Source: Saprospiraceae bacterium | Lineage (GTDB): Bacteria > Bacteroidota > Bacteroidia > Chitinophagales > Saprospiraceae | Reading direction: 5' to 3' | Assembly: GCA_030728245.1 (NCBI GenBank) | Contig: JANQZX010000087.1 | Coordinates: 20,789-76,328 of the forward strand | Length of the DNA: 55,540 nt | Shown: positions 25,814 through 33,837 of the stretch, one piece after another | Layout: each line of letters opens with the position of its first letter | How positions within the stretch are numbered: the first letter of the stretch is position 1 | The notes under the pieces: model-generated | What the model saw: the letters and a program-made list of their open reading frames with translations, nothing else | Database searches by the model: none | Told to the model about the DNA's origin: nothing | Made by a program: the position numbers and the translations under genes

Positions 25814-28561
25814 TTAAAAAGAGAATTTTAGATTTAAATTAGGGGTGATGCCTAACATTTGTAATTCAGTACCTACCACCAATTCTTTGGATGTTGGTGC
25901 TGATTTAAGTTGATACGGTAATTGGAAGATAAATTGTCTGTATTTTACATTTTTCCTATTGAATATATTAAATATGGAACCTTCAATGGTTAAATTCGAG
26001 GCTTCCCCCAATGAAAAACATATACTAGTTCCAATATCAAAACGCTGATAATCATCTAAATAACTTAACCTATCCAATGGATTAACAACTTCGCGTCGGT
26101 TGTTAGGTATATTGGGCATAGGATTGCCTGGATTTGGTGGTTTTGGATTATTTTGCATTTTTCCATTATTCTCCAATACTTTGGAAAGGTCGGTATAGGG
26201 CCTTCCACTGGCAAAGTTATAAGTGGCAAAAAAGTCAAACTTGCCAAGGCGCAGATTACCATTTATTTTCAGTTGATGTCTCCTGTCGTTTGAGGATGGG
26301 AAAGCGATGCCATTACCAATTTCCTTAAATTGGTTCGTTGATTTACTTAACGTATAGGCAACCATTCCTATAAAGAATTTTCCTGTGTGTTGAATGAAAA
26401 AATCCATTCCTTTTGTTTGTCCTTTCCCATCATATAGGATGAAACTTGGCGGTCGCTGTGTACTGTCCGGATTATTTACATTGTTAACCGCTAAGGCTTG
26501 TTCCAATACACCCTGACTATTTTTTTGATAAAATTCAACATCAAATTCCCAATTGTTCCATTTTGCGTTAGCACCAATCATTGAATTATTACTGCTTAAT
26601 ACGGGAAATTGGTGATTGCTCAAAACCCAGTAGCCATAATTTCTGCCGTACCGATCTTCATGATTTAGCTGCCTCAAAAATTGATAATACCTTCCAAATG
26701 ATCCTTTTACAGAAAAAGGGGTATTTGATTTATGATAATTTACATCGATACTTGGCGAAAAATAGAAGTTCTTTTCATAAAAATTTAATCTGCCTCCAAT
26801 ATTAAAAGTCCAGTCGTTCGTATGTTGGTTTAACTCAACGAAAGCTGCGGATTGCAAAGCTTCATTTTGACCAGTTAAGGGCTTAATTCTATCTTGTTTG
26901 ATATCGTAATTAACTTGATTATTAGTCGTTTGAAGGCCATAAATCCAAGATTGTGTCTTTGAAACAGTATATCGGCTAATCCATTTTAAATCCTGGCCGG
27001 CCACTTTATTAAAATGGGTATTTTCAAAATTAAAAATCTTATCTACTTTTCTATCCTCAACAAATTTAAAATCATTGATTATACTGGCATTATTTTGAAA
27101 TTCAGTGATGGAAACATGAAGGGTATGTTGCCAGTTTTCAGATGGATTAAAATTCCATAAAAGGGAAGAACCCATATTATTCCAATCTGCTAATTCCTTA
27201 AAATATTCCTTGCGATAATAGTAAGATTTTCCAACTTCCGTTTTAATAGATTTGTTATAGGAGTAGTCCATCTCGTCATAGCCATAAAAAAAGGCTATTT
27301 GAAGCTTTTGCTTGTCACTTATTTCCCAATTCCATTTACCCTGAAGGTCATGAAATTTAAAATTTGGATTATAAGCAGCTATTTCCTTGGTAATCGTTGC
27401 ATTGGGATCCAAAGGTTTTACAATTGGGGTAACAATTTGTTCCTGAAGAGCACCAAATAATTTCGAATCACCAAGATTTCCATAAGTGGTTCTTCCGGAT
27501 AATAAAATAGTTTGTTTAGGAGCGATTTGCCCTTGAAGGACCGCTTGAGAGGTCAGTAAATTACTACTTATTTTCCCTGATAACTTAATATTTTCTGGAG
27601 GAGACAAGGTATTCATCTCTATGATCGAGGCAGTTTTTCCTCCGTAAGAAACAGGTAAGGCATTTTTAAATAATTTCACCTCTTTGATGGCATCTGAATT
27701 TACCAGACTAAACATGCCTGAAAAATGGGTCACGTTATATAGTGTTATACCATCAAGAATAAGGAGATTTTCATCGCCATTGGAGCCTCTTACCTTTAAC
27801 TCGGCAGACAAATCATCAGTTGATGAAATGCCGGGTAATTGTTGAAGGCTGCGAAGTATATCATTTCCGGCAGCAAAAGAGGGCATTTTACCCCAGAAGC
27901 TGGGATGTAAATGAGAATAAATGCCACTTGATTTATTGGTTAAGCCAGGAATTTTCGCACTGATTTCTATAAGCGGTAATGCGCTTAATTTTGGAACTAA
28001 TCTTAGGATAACATCCTCTTTATTTGTCGAAAATGTCAATATTTTAGATTCATACCCAAGATATCTGAAAGTAACAGGACGGTTTATGTTCACATTTAGG
28101 TTGAACCTACCGTTTTCATCTGAGGAAAAACCCTCCCCATTTTCTCCAACTACATCACCAAAAGGCAGTATTTCCCCTGTCCAGGCATCTATTAATTTAC
28201 CCTTTATTTTAACGGTAGTTAGTTCAGGGGGAGTCTCTACTTTTGTTACAGTTCTTTTTCTCAGAAGGATTTGACCGTCCAATGCCTGAAAATATTCTAA
28301 GGGAAGGGAGGCGCTTATTAATTGGAGGGCACTATGAATATTTTCAGTTGCCAGAATTTTTTTATTCAGGCTGAGCGTTTTTATCATTTCGGGGTCATAT
28401 CCAAATTTTATATTGAATCTAACTTCAAGAAGAGGTAAAACCTTGGTGAGTAAAATGTCGGGTTGGTTAGATTGCGCATTCACAAAGGAAGAGCAAATCC
28501 CCAAAAAGAGGAATAGAAAAATAAATATCCTTGTTTTGATAGATGTTAGTCTATTCAACAT
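25814..28561 (-). CDS. TonB-dependent receptor with N-terminal STN signalling domain
   Basis: I start at ATG 28561, where MLNRLTSIKTRIFIFLFLFLG begins a signal peptide. This start lies inside the FecR gene end, an 11-base overlap that suggests coupling. After the leader come an STN-like domain (about 25-105, IKFGYDPEMIKTLSLNKK), a carboxypeptidase-regulatory-like domain (about 115-200, KLIDAWTGEILPFGDVVGEN), a plug (LLILDGITLYNVTHF) and a 22-strand-type barrel of about 600 residues. The STN domain fits a receptor that signals across the outer membrane to FecR. The ligand is unknown. Confidence 0.93.
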   Translation of the reverse strand: MLNRLTSIKTRIFIFLFLFLGICSSFVNAQSNQPDILLTKVLPLLEVRFNIKFGYDPEMIKTLSLNKKILATENIHSALQLISASLPLEYFQALDGQILLRKRTVTKVETPPELTTVKIKGKLIDAWTGEILPFGDVVGENGEGFSSDENGRFNLNVNINRPVTFRYLGYESKILTFSTNKEDVILRLVPKLSALPLIEISAKIPGLTNKSSGIYSHLHPSFWGKMPSFAAGNDILRSLQQLPGISSTDDLSAELKVRGSNGDENLLILDGITLYNVTHFSGMFSLVNSDAIKEVKLFKNALPVSYGGKTASIIEMNTLSPPENIKLSGKISSNLLTSQAVLQGQIAPKQTILLSGRTTYGNLGDSKLFGALQEQIVTPIVKPLDPNATITKEIAAYNPNFKFHDLQGKWNWEISDKQKLQIAFFYGYDEMDYSYNKSIKTEVGKSYYYRKEYFKELADWNNMGSSLLWNFNPSENWQHTLHVSITEFQNNASIINDFKFVEDRKVDKIFNFENTHFNKVAGQDLKWISRYTVSKTQSWIYGLQTTNNQVNYDIKQDRIKPLTGQNEALQSAAFVELNQHTNDWTFNIGGRLNFYEKNFYFSPSIDVNYHKSNTPFSVKGSFGRYYQFLRQLNHEDRYGRNYGYWVLSNHQFPVLSSNNSMIGANAKWNNWEFDVEFYQKNSQGVLEQALAVNNVNNPDSTQRPPSFILYDGKGQTKGMDFFIQHTGKFFIGMVAYTLSKSTNQFKEIGNGIAFPSSNDRRHQLKINGNLRLGKFDFFATYNFASGRPYTDLSKVLENNGKMQNNPKPPNPGNPMPNIPNNRREVVNPLDRLSYLDDYQRFDIGTSICFSLGEASNLTIEGSIFNIFNRKNVKYRQFIFQLPYQLKSAPTSKELVVGTELQMLGITPNLNLKFSF

Positions 28562-29516
28562 CTGATTTTTGTACAATATATTTACCATCCTTTTTTTCAG
28601 CTTTCAAGTTTAGTGGCCATAATATATTAAAAAGGGCAGATGCTATGTTTTTATTGTCAAAAGAAGTGGTGATAACCCTGTTTTCCTCAGTTTCAGGTAA
28701 ATGAATAACCACATTATACTGTCTTGATAATTCCGCAAGAACCTCTTTTAATGAGGCATTTTGAAAATAGAACGACCCATTGCGCCATTGTAAACCCTCA
28801 TTAAAAGCAGTTGGTTGAGCATCCTGCAATATTTCACCTGGAAGTTTAGCTGTTTTTTTTCCTTTGGTAAGATAAACGGCTTTAAATTGATCACTAACTT
28901 TTACCTTTCCGGTGTAGCAAAATACCGATAATTTTTCATCTCTGCTTCGGACATTGAAGCTAGTACCCAGAACAGTTACGGTTCCTTCCGTTGTAACCAC
29001 AGAAAACGTAATACCTTTTGATACTTTAAAATAGGCTTCACCAGTTAGTTGGACTTTCCGACGGGTATTAAACCTATTACCACTATAAACAACCTTAGTT
29101 CCAGCGTTTAATGTAACCTGAGAATTATCTGGTAGGGTTACTGTAGTAATTTCACCATTTTCTGTTTTAAAGGTTTCAACCTGGGGTAAAAGACCAATAA
29201 CCAAAAATATAAGGACAGCAGCAGCTGAAGCGGCGTATAAAAAGATGGATCTGAAAGGACGTATTCTTCCTTTTTCAATGGTTGCCTTATCTATATTATT
29301 CCAGATTCCATCGAGGTAGGTCTTTTCAACGGGTGAATCATTTGAGCTGAAATGCTCAATTAATTTCTTTGCGGCCGCAGTATCTTCCATTATTTCGGGA
29401 TTTTGTCGTATTTTTTCTTTCCAATCACTGGCATCTTGCCAGGAATTGTTATTTACCCAGCGAATGAAAGATTCATCCTCTACAATCTCTTTAAATGAAG
29501 GTAATCGTTCTTCCAT
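28551..29516 (-). CDS. FecR family anti-sigma factor
   Basis: 321 residues. The N-terminal 85 residues are cytoplasmic and should hold the sigma-binding region. A single span (IFLYAASAAAVLIFLVIGL) is at about 89-107. The periplasmic FecR domain follows, with GEITTVTLPDNSQVTLNAGTKVVY, TGEAYFKVSK and VTVLGTSFNVRS. A C-terminal domain (LKEVLAELSRQYNVVIHLPE) is the usual STN-like partner fold. Transcribed between the HExxH lipoprotein gene and the TonB receptor gene, it should relay the receptor signal to the sigma factor. Confidence 0.95.
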   Translation of the reverse strand: MEERLPSFKEIVEDESFIRWVNNNSWQDASDWKEKIRQNPEIMEDTAAAKKLIEHFSSNDSPVEKTYLDGIWNNIDKATIEKGRIRPFRSIFLYAASAAAVLIFLVIGLLPQVETFKTENGEITTVTLPDNSQVTLNAGTKVVYSGNRFNTRRKVQLTGEAYFKVSKGITFSVVTTEGTVTVLGTSFNVRSRDEKLSVFCYTGKVKVSDQFKAVYLTKGKKTAKLPGEILQDAQPTAFNEGLQWRNGSFYFQNASLKEVLAELSRQYNVVIHLPETEENRVITTSFDNKNIASALFNILWPLNLKAEKKDGKYIVQKSDVE

Positions 29517-29519
29517 AGC

Positions 29520-29981
29520 TTATTGTGAAAAAAGTTCATCTAAATATTTACTTCTGTTTTGAGCATTGTAAACCATCTTACAACTCCCATTCCCACTTTG
29601 CATCATACTTGTACAGGTACCATCTTTATTTGTCGCATCCAAATGTCGTCGATTCAATGCACAGTGGCCCAGTTCATGAAAAATAACATATTCCTTTTCT
29701 GTCATATTAGCAGTTTCCCAAAATAACCTGTCAATCATCAGGTGTTTTTCACCGGAAGTTAATTGATTACATCTGCCTAAAACACCGTCGGTTTCAACAT
29801 CAATTATTTGCCCTATAATATCTTCCATATTTATATTTTGGCCCCTTGATGAACCTTCCTTTTTAAAAGATTCAAAGAAAAAAGTTAATCTTTCGTCCAC
29901 TTCAAGTGCTATTAAATTTTCTTCTTTCTGACAAGAAAGAAATGAAATAAACAAGAATGGGAACAAATGAATTTTTTTCAT
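29520..29981 (-). CDS. Putative zinc metallopeptidase lipoprotein
   Basis: 153 residues. The leader MKKIHLFPFLFISFLSC gives a lipobox cysteine at 17. The catalytic-type motif HELGHCALNRRH has H102, E103 and H106, with H113 as a possible third zinc ligand one residue further than in metzincins. A C-terminal Cys-containing segment (GTCTSMMQSGNGSC) follows. Small Bacteroidota proteins with HELGHC-L-R-H are usually annotated as putative metallopeptidases of unknown substrate. It lies between the sigma factor and FecR genes, 4 bases upstream of FecR, an unusual slot. A role in processing FecR or the receptor is inference. Confidence 0.8.
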   Translation of the reverse strand: MKKIHLFPFLFISFLSCQKEENLIALEVDERLTFFFESFKKEGSSRGQNINMEDIIGQIIDVETDGVLGRCNQLTSGEKHLMIDRLFWETANMTEKEYVIFHELGHCALNRRHLDATNKDGTCTSMMQSGNGSCKMVYNAQNRSKYLDELFSQ

Positions 29982-30051
29982 TAAAAATATTTACGCAGTT
30001 AATTATATGTTAAGAAGCAATAAAATGGAATTTTGTACTCATTCTTCAGGA

Positions 30052-30636
30052 CTATTTTAAAAATAAAAAAATAAGTACGAAAATAGATATCATACTTTTC
30101 CTTAAAGCCTCCAATGCGCGGGTGACCAAATTACGGGCAGACTGGTAATTTAGGCCCATAATTTCAATTATCTGATCATAATCCATTTCACTGTGAAACT
30201 TAAGGTACAAAATTTCTTGTTGCCGGCTACTCAATTTACTTATGGCAGCGGTTAGTTCTTTTGAGCGCAGTTCCGTCTCCTCATTTTCGATCCAACTATT
30301 TTCCACGGAGAAAGAAATGTCGTTTTTAATATCGGTTTCAGGATCTAAGGTTTGGGTTTTAAGACTTTTATTAAGATCCTTTATTAGCCTACGTCTAAAA
30401 GAAACATATAAATATTTTCTAATGTGATCTGTTTGCCCTATGGTTTCCCTGGTTCGCCATAATTCTACAAAAAGATCCTGGAGGCTATCTGCAATAAGTT
30501 CTTTATCGGCGGTAAATTTTTTGCCATATTTGGCGAGAGCCTCCGCTTCATTTCGGAAAATCGATTCAAGGGCATTTTTATTTCCCAACTTTAGTTGTTG
30601 CCAAAGTTGGGTATCATCCGAAAATGTATTTGGCAT
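30052..30636 (-). CDS. ECF-type RNA polymerase sigma factor
   Basis: 194 residues. Region 2 is seen in ESIFRNEAEALAKYGKKFT and ADSLQDLFVELWRTRE. Region 4 (about 120-180) has LSSRQQEILYLKFHSEMDYDQIIEIMGL and the recognition helix NYQSARNLVTRALEALRKSM. After region 4 the protein ends in a hydrophobic run, ISIFVLIFLFLK, which could contact the membrane. First gene of the minus-strand cassette sigma, metallopeptidase lipoprotein, FecR, TonB receptor, separated by 70, 3 and -11 bases. Confidence 0.95.
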   Translation of the reverse strand: MPNTFSDDTQLWQQLKLGNKNALESIFRNEAEALAKYGKKFTADKELIADSLQDLFVELWRTRETIGQTDHIRKYLYVSFRRRLIKDLNKSLKTQTLDPETDIKNDISFSVENSWIENEETELRSKELTAAISKLSSRQQEILYLKFHSEMDYDQIIEIMGLNYQSARNLVTRALEALRKSMISIFVLIFLFLK

Positions 30637-30776
30637 AATAATAAGGCGTCAGAAGTAATGGTTTCAAAAGGAATTTGGTAAAATTAAAAATATTTTAATT
30701 AAAGTGAGTACAAAATAAACGGAGCCGCCTTATCTAAGTATTATAAACAATATTCCAGAACACAAAAAGTAAAATT
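30637..30776. promoter_or_regulatory. Divergent control region of the sigma cassette and repeat lipoprotein
   Basis: In this 140-base gap no TAnnTTTG element is seen in either direction. The octamer CGCCTTAT occurs once on each strand, pointing at each gene: plus at 30726-30733 and minus at 30648-30641. On the minus strand GAAAC precedes it by about a dozen bases. It could be part of a promoter read by the encoded ECF sigma factor. This is a suggestion from one shared octamer only. Confidence 0.3.
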
Positions 30777-31739
30777 ATGTTAAATCAAATGTTTAAATTA
30801 GGAAGTTTGGTAGCCATTTGTGGTACCCTTTTATTTACAGGTTGTGAGCAAATGGATGCTGATATTGCTTTGAGTGAAGATTTCAACCCAATAGAGAGGC
30901 TGGCATTTGGAGTGGCGGGACATGAGGGAGCTGGACCTAGAGGTCATGGTGGTGGAGAAAAAGGGGGACCCGGTGGTTTTGGAAAATGTTTCGACATTGT
31001 TTTTCCAGTTACCGTTATTTATCCTGACAAATCAACCAAAGAGGTTGCCAGTAAGGAGGCCTATATGACCTTGATTAAAACCTGGAAAGAAGCAAATCCT
31101 GAAAGTAAGGAAAGACCTACGCTAGCTTTTCCTTTTGAAGTTACCTTGGAAGATGGCAGCACGGCTACCATTGAAAATGAAGATGGATTAAAGACATTAG
31201 CGTTGAGTTGCCGTCCACAAGGTGGACCAAAAGGAGGCATTTGTGGCGGTTGTTTCACTCCCGTTTTTCCTTTAACTATCTCATTCCCTGATGGTACATC
31301 AAAAGTAGCAGCATCAGCTACAGATTTTAAAGCTCAATTAGATGCATGGAGAGCGGCCAATTCAAGTGCAACGGGGCATCCTCAGATTACCTTTCCTTAC
31401 TCTGTAAAATTGAAATTAGACAGTAGTATCGTTGTGTTAAAAAATGCTGATGATTTGAAAGCGCTGATGGCAGCTTGTAAAGAAGAAAGACCTCACAGAC
31501 CTTCTTGCTTCAGTGTCGTATTTCCTGTGACCATTGTTTATCCAGGCGGTAAAGAGGAGAGTGCTACAGATCAAAAAGATTTTGTTACCAAAGTGAGAGC
31601 CTGGAGAACGGCTAATCCTACCGCAACGGGGCGTCCCGAAATGAAATTTCCATTAACGGTGAAATTTACAGACGGAACAACCAAAGTGGTCAATTCAAAA
31701 GAAGATTTAAAAACTACTGCCAGTGCATGTAAAGGTTAA
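30777..31739 (+). CDS. Lipoprotein with three Cys-bounded tandem repeats
   Basis: 320 residues. The signal peptide ends in the lipobox LLFTGC (Cys23). Then come an acidic linker and a Gly/His-rich segment (about 48-70). Three repeats of about 75 residues follow: Cys71-Cys145, Cys159-Cys234 and Cys244-Cys318. Each begins CF-x-x-VFP-[VL]-T, has a central W-[KR]-x-A-N and F-P-[FYL]-x-V-x-[LF], and ends with a cysteine. The paired cysteines probably form one disulfide per repeat. No family is recognised. It is divergent from the ECF sigma/TonB receptor cassette and may be its surface partner or target; that link is inferred from position. Confidence 0.85.
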   Translation: MLNQMFKLGSLVAICGTLLFTGCEQMDADIALSEDFNPIERLAFGVAGHEGAGPRGHGGGEKGGPGGFGKCFDIVFPVTVIYPDKSTKEVASKEAYMTLIKTWKEANPESKERPTLAFPFEVTLEDGSTATIENEDGLKTLALSCRPQGGPKGGICGGCFTPVFPLTISFPDGTSKVAASATDFKAQLDAWRAANSSATGHPQITFPYSVKLKLDSSIVVLKNADDLKALMAACKEERPHRPSCFSVVFPVTIVYPGGKEESATDQKDFVTKVRAWRTANPTATGRPEMKFPLTVKFTDGTTKVVNSKEDLKTTASACKG

Positions 31740-31770
31740 ATAGGTTTTTGTAAAATTAATGTGCTTTTGA

Positions 31771-31799
31771 GAGGCTGCCTAACAAGGTAGCCTCTTTTT
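31771..31799 (+). terminator. Terminator after the repeat lipoprotein
   Basis: GAGGCTGCCT / AGGTAGCCTC form a 10-base stem with one G-T wobble and loop AACA, followed by TTTTT. Confidence 0.85.
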
Positions 31800-31835
31800 G
31801 GTGTACAACTTTATACTTCCCTTATAGGGATATTT

Positions 31836-32321
31836 TCAGGGTCTCCATTTAAAAGATTTTTCATCTATGGCTCTCATGGTACACAAAATACCGTCTAAAT
31901 GGTCATACTCATGCTGTAATAACTCTGATAAGTCGTCTGTCATATTCCATTCCTGGGTTTGCCAATTTTCATCTAAATATTTTATTGTCAAATTTTTATG
32001 TCTTTTTACTTTGACCAAAAGGTTCGGAAAACTCATGCAGTCATCCCAAAGTTCAAACATTTCTTTACTCAAAAAGGTGAATTCAGGATTTATAAAAACG
32101 ATTGGTTTGTCAATATTCATGTAAATCAATCGCTTCATAATACCTAATTGTGGTGCAGCAATGGCTCGTCCGAAATTATATTTTTCTCTGATTTCCTTCA
32201 TTACATTGTGCAAGTCTGCTACCCAACCCTTAACTAAAGGTAATTCTGATGGCAAAACTGGTTTACAAACTTCGTAGAGTAAAGGATTGCCTAATTGTAA
32301 TAAGTTTTCTAATCGTTTCAT
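31836..32321 (-). CDS. Peptide deformylase-like protein
   Basis: 161 residues of the deformylase fold. Motif I is GRAIAAPQ (51-58; canonical GxGxAAxQ, with the second Gly replaced by Ala). Motif II is DDCMS (93-97; canonical EGCLS, keeping the metal-binding Cys95). Motif III is HEYDH (137-141), intact. The three metal ligands are therefore present, so removal of formyl groups is possible. The two changes in motif II and the lack of a C-terminal helix extension suggest a divergent paralog, not the housekeeping def. It stands alone between a terminator and an unrelated gene. Assigned by motifs only, so I leave the symbol empty. Confidence 0.8.
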   Translation of the reverse strand: MKRLENLLQLGNPLLYEVCKPVLPSELPLVKGWVADLHNVMKEIREKYNFGRAIAAPQLGIMKRLIYMNIDKPIVFINPEFTFLSKEMFELWDDCMSFPNLLVKVKRHKNLTIKYLDENWQTQEWNMTDDLSELLQHEYDHLDGILCTMRAIDEKSFKWRP

Positions 32322-32455
32322 ATATTTTCACAACTAAAAGTCAATTTAATAATTCATAAAGTTCCGATAAAAGGAGTAGATCTAAAAATTAAATTTTTTC
32401 TGAAAATGTGGCTTAAGGGGAATGACTATAAATAGTAAATGCGAATCAAAGTAGT

Positions 32456-32463
32456 TATTTTTG
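32456..32463 (+). promoter_or_regulatory. Possible -7 element for the secreted protein gene
   Basis: TATTTTTG fits TAnnTTTG; transcription would start near 32470, about 70 bases before the ATG at 32540. No clear TTTG at the -33 position. The gap 32322-32539 holds nothing else that I can name. Confidence 0.35.
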
Positions 32464-32539
32464 TAAAACTTTAGTTTTTGCTACTGAGCCCTAATTAGCT
32501 GAAAAGTAATTAAATCGCGAGTCAACGCAAAAAAATATT

Positions 32540-33079
32540 ATGATTATTAAAAGAACCATTTTTTCCTGCCTCATTATTCTGTTAACAGGCGCAATGTATT
32601 TTCCTTTGCAAGCTCAACAAAAAAAAGGTACGACCCTTGCTAACTTTTCTGGCGAGTGGAAATCTAAAGAATCAATAAGTATGGGGGGAAATATTTATTG
32701 CGCGTATTCATTGGACGACCGAATGTCTTCTAAAACAATGAAAATAGCAAATCAGGCAAATTTTCTTACCATAGAAACAGCAAATTTGTCTGCTGGGTTA
32801 GCTCTGACAACAAGCCATGAAAAACTAATATTCGATGGTAAAGAAAGTCAAGTTAATTATGGCCCAGGAATAGAAAAGAAGTTTACCGTAAAATGGACCG
32901 CTGATGAACAAACTATGACGGTTAACTCAATTTCCTATCAGGGTCAAGTCATTCATTACGTTACAGAAGTCTGGAAATTGAGCAGTGATGGTAAGTCTAT
33001 TTCTGTTCAGGCAAATGCGAAATCAAACGTTTGGGATGAAGAGCGTTCCTGGAAGACCGAATTCGAAAAAACTAATTAG
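32540..33079 (+). CDS. Secreted hypothetical protein
   Basis: 179 residues with a clear signal peptide (MIIKRTIFSCLIILLTGAMYFPLQAQ) and likely cleavage after QAQ. The mature domain has NFSGEWKSKESISMGG, then alternating strands and a C-terminal ITY-type strand pattern (VTEVWKLSSDGKSISVQANAKS). It looks like a small lipocalin- or META-type beta barrel of the kind that reports 'EVWKLSSDGK' in Bacteroidota. No family can be named with confidence. Convergent with the STAS-like gene, 79 bases apart. Confidence 0.65.
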   Translation: MIIKRTIFSCLIILLTGAMYFPLQAQQKKGTTLANFSGEWKSKESISMGGNIYCAYSLDDRMSSKTMKIANQANFLTIETANLSAGLALTTSHEKLIFDGKESQVNYGPGIEKKFTVKWTADEQTMTVNSISYQGQVIHYVTEVWKLSSDGKSISVQANAKSNVWDEERSWKTEFEKTN

Positions 33080-33158
33080 TTTTTAAATCTACATTAAATA
33101 CCCTTATAATTTTATTAAACCGTTGAAGTCTAATGTTTTGTTCCTGAGCAAAAGGCCA

Positions 33159-33494
33159 TTAATGAACTAGCGCATTTTCTTCTCTTACAATTCTTTCAAC
33201 CGCTTCGTGTAAATCATTATTGATTTTATACCTTCCATTGTTTTGAAAATTGAATTTTTTGAAGAAAATATCTGGTTGTAATTTTATTACGACATTATAT
33301 AAAAATTCCTCTAAAAAAGAGGGGTTAATTGAACCAATGTCATCAGGTATAGCTATAGTAATTGTTTCACATTCAGCTTCAAGAATATCAATCTTAGAAG
33401 CTTCACGAACTTCTATACCTCTATCTCTACCTGTAAACACCCTGCTGTTTGGCGTTCTGTAGGTTTGTAGATCGATTATTTTATGAGTATTCAT
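33159..33494 (-). CDS. STAS-like domain protein (DUF4325 type)
   Basis: 111 residues. The segment TGRDRGIEVREASKIDILEAECETITIAIPDDIGSINPSFLEEFLYNVVIKL matches, in outline, the DUF4325 STAS-like family (a GxR...R..., then a hydrophobic strand, then a conserved SFLEEF helix). Those proteins usually sit next to a histidine-kinase-like ATPase or a phage/defence-type gene and act as an anti-anti-sigma-like switch. No ATPase partner is adjacent here, so it is an orphan. The resemblance is from memory of the pattern. Cytoplasmic, no signal peptide. Confidence 0.6.
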   Translation of the reverse strand: MNTHKIIDLQTYRTPNSRVFTGRDRGIEVREASKIDILEAECETITIAIPDDIGSINPSFLEEFLYNVVIKLQPDIFFKKFNFQNNGRYKINNDLHEAVERIVREENALVH

Positions 33495-33751
33495 TACTTG
33501 CTTGTTCTGAGTTTGATTCCTTAATACAGATTTTCGCTGAAATTATTGTTCCAGGAAAATAATATACTGCAATGTTAAGCTACTTTTTGTCAGGTTTCTT
33601 TATAATATCGCCATTTTGGTGAAAGTCATCATTTAAAATTTGCGGTTATGCTCGCCTTGTTTAAGCCATGGGCTACAGCAAATGGATTTTTTTGAATTTC
33701 AAATACATAATTCCCCTTCTATCTGAACAACTTTTTGGTGAGTTAAAAAAT

Positions 33752-33805
33752 AACTAAAAAAATAGTTACAAATGTTTTGTAACTAAAAAAATAGTTGTAA
33801 ATTTG
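33752..33805 (+). promoter_or_regulatory. BlaI-type operator overlapping the blaI promoter
   Basis: GTTACAAA and TTTGTAAC at 33765-33783 form a 19-base dyad with the TACA...TGTA core used by BlaI/MecI repressors. AACTAAAAAAATAGTT is repeated exactly at 33752-33767 and 33781-33796. The promoter is TTTG at 33776-33779 and TAAATTTG at 33798-33805, 18 bases apart, so a bound repressor would block it. The rest of the 343-base gap (33495-33751) shows no gene. Confidence 0.75.
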
Positions 33806-33837
33806 TTTCAACGAAAGGCAAAAGAAATACAAAACGG

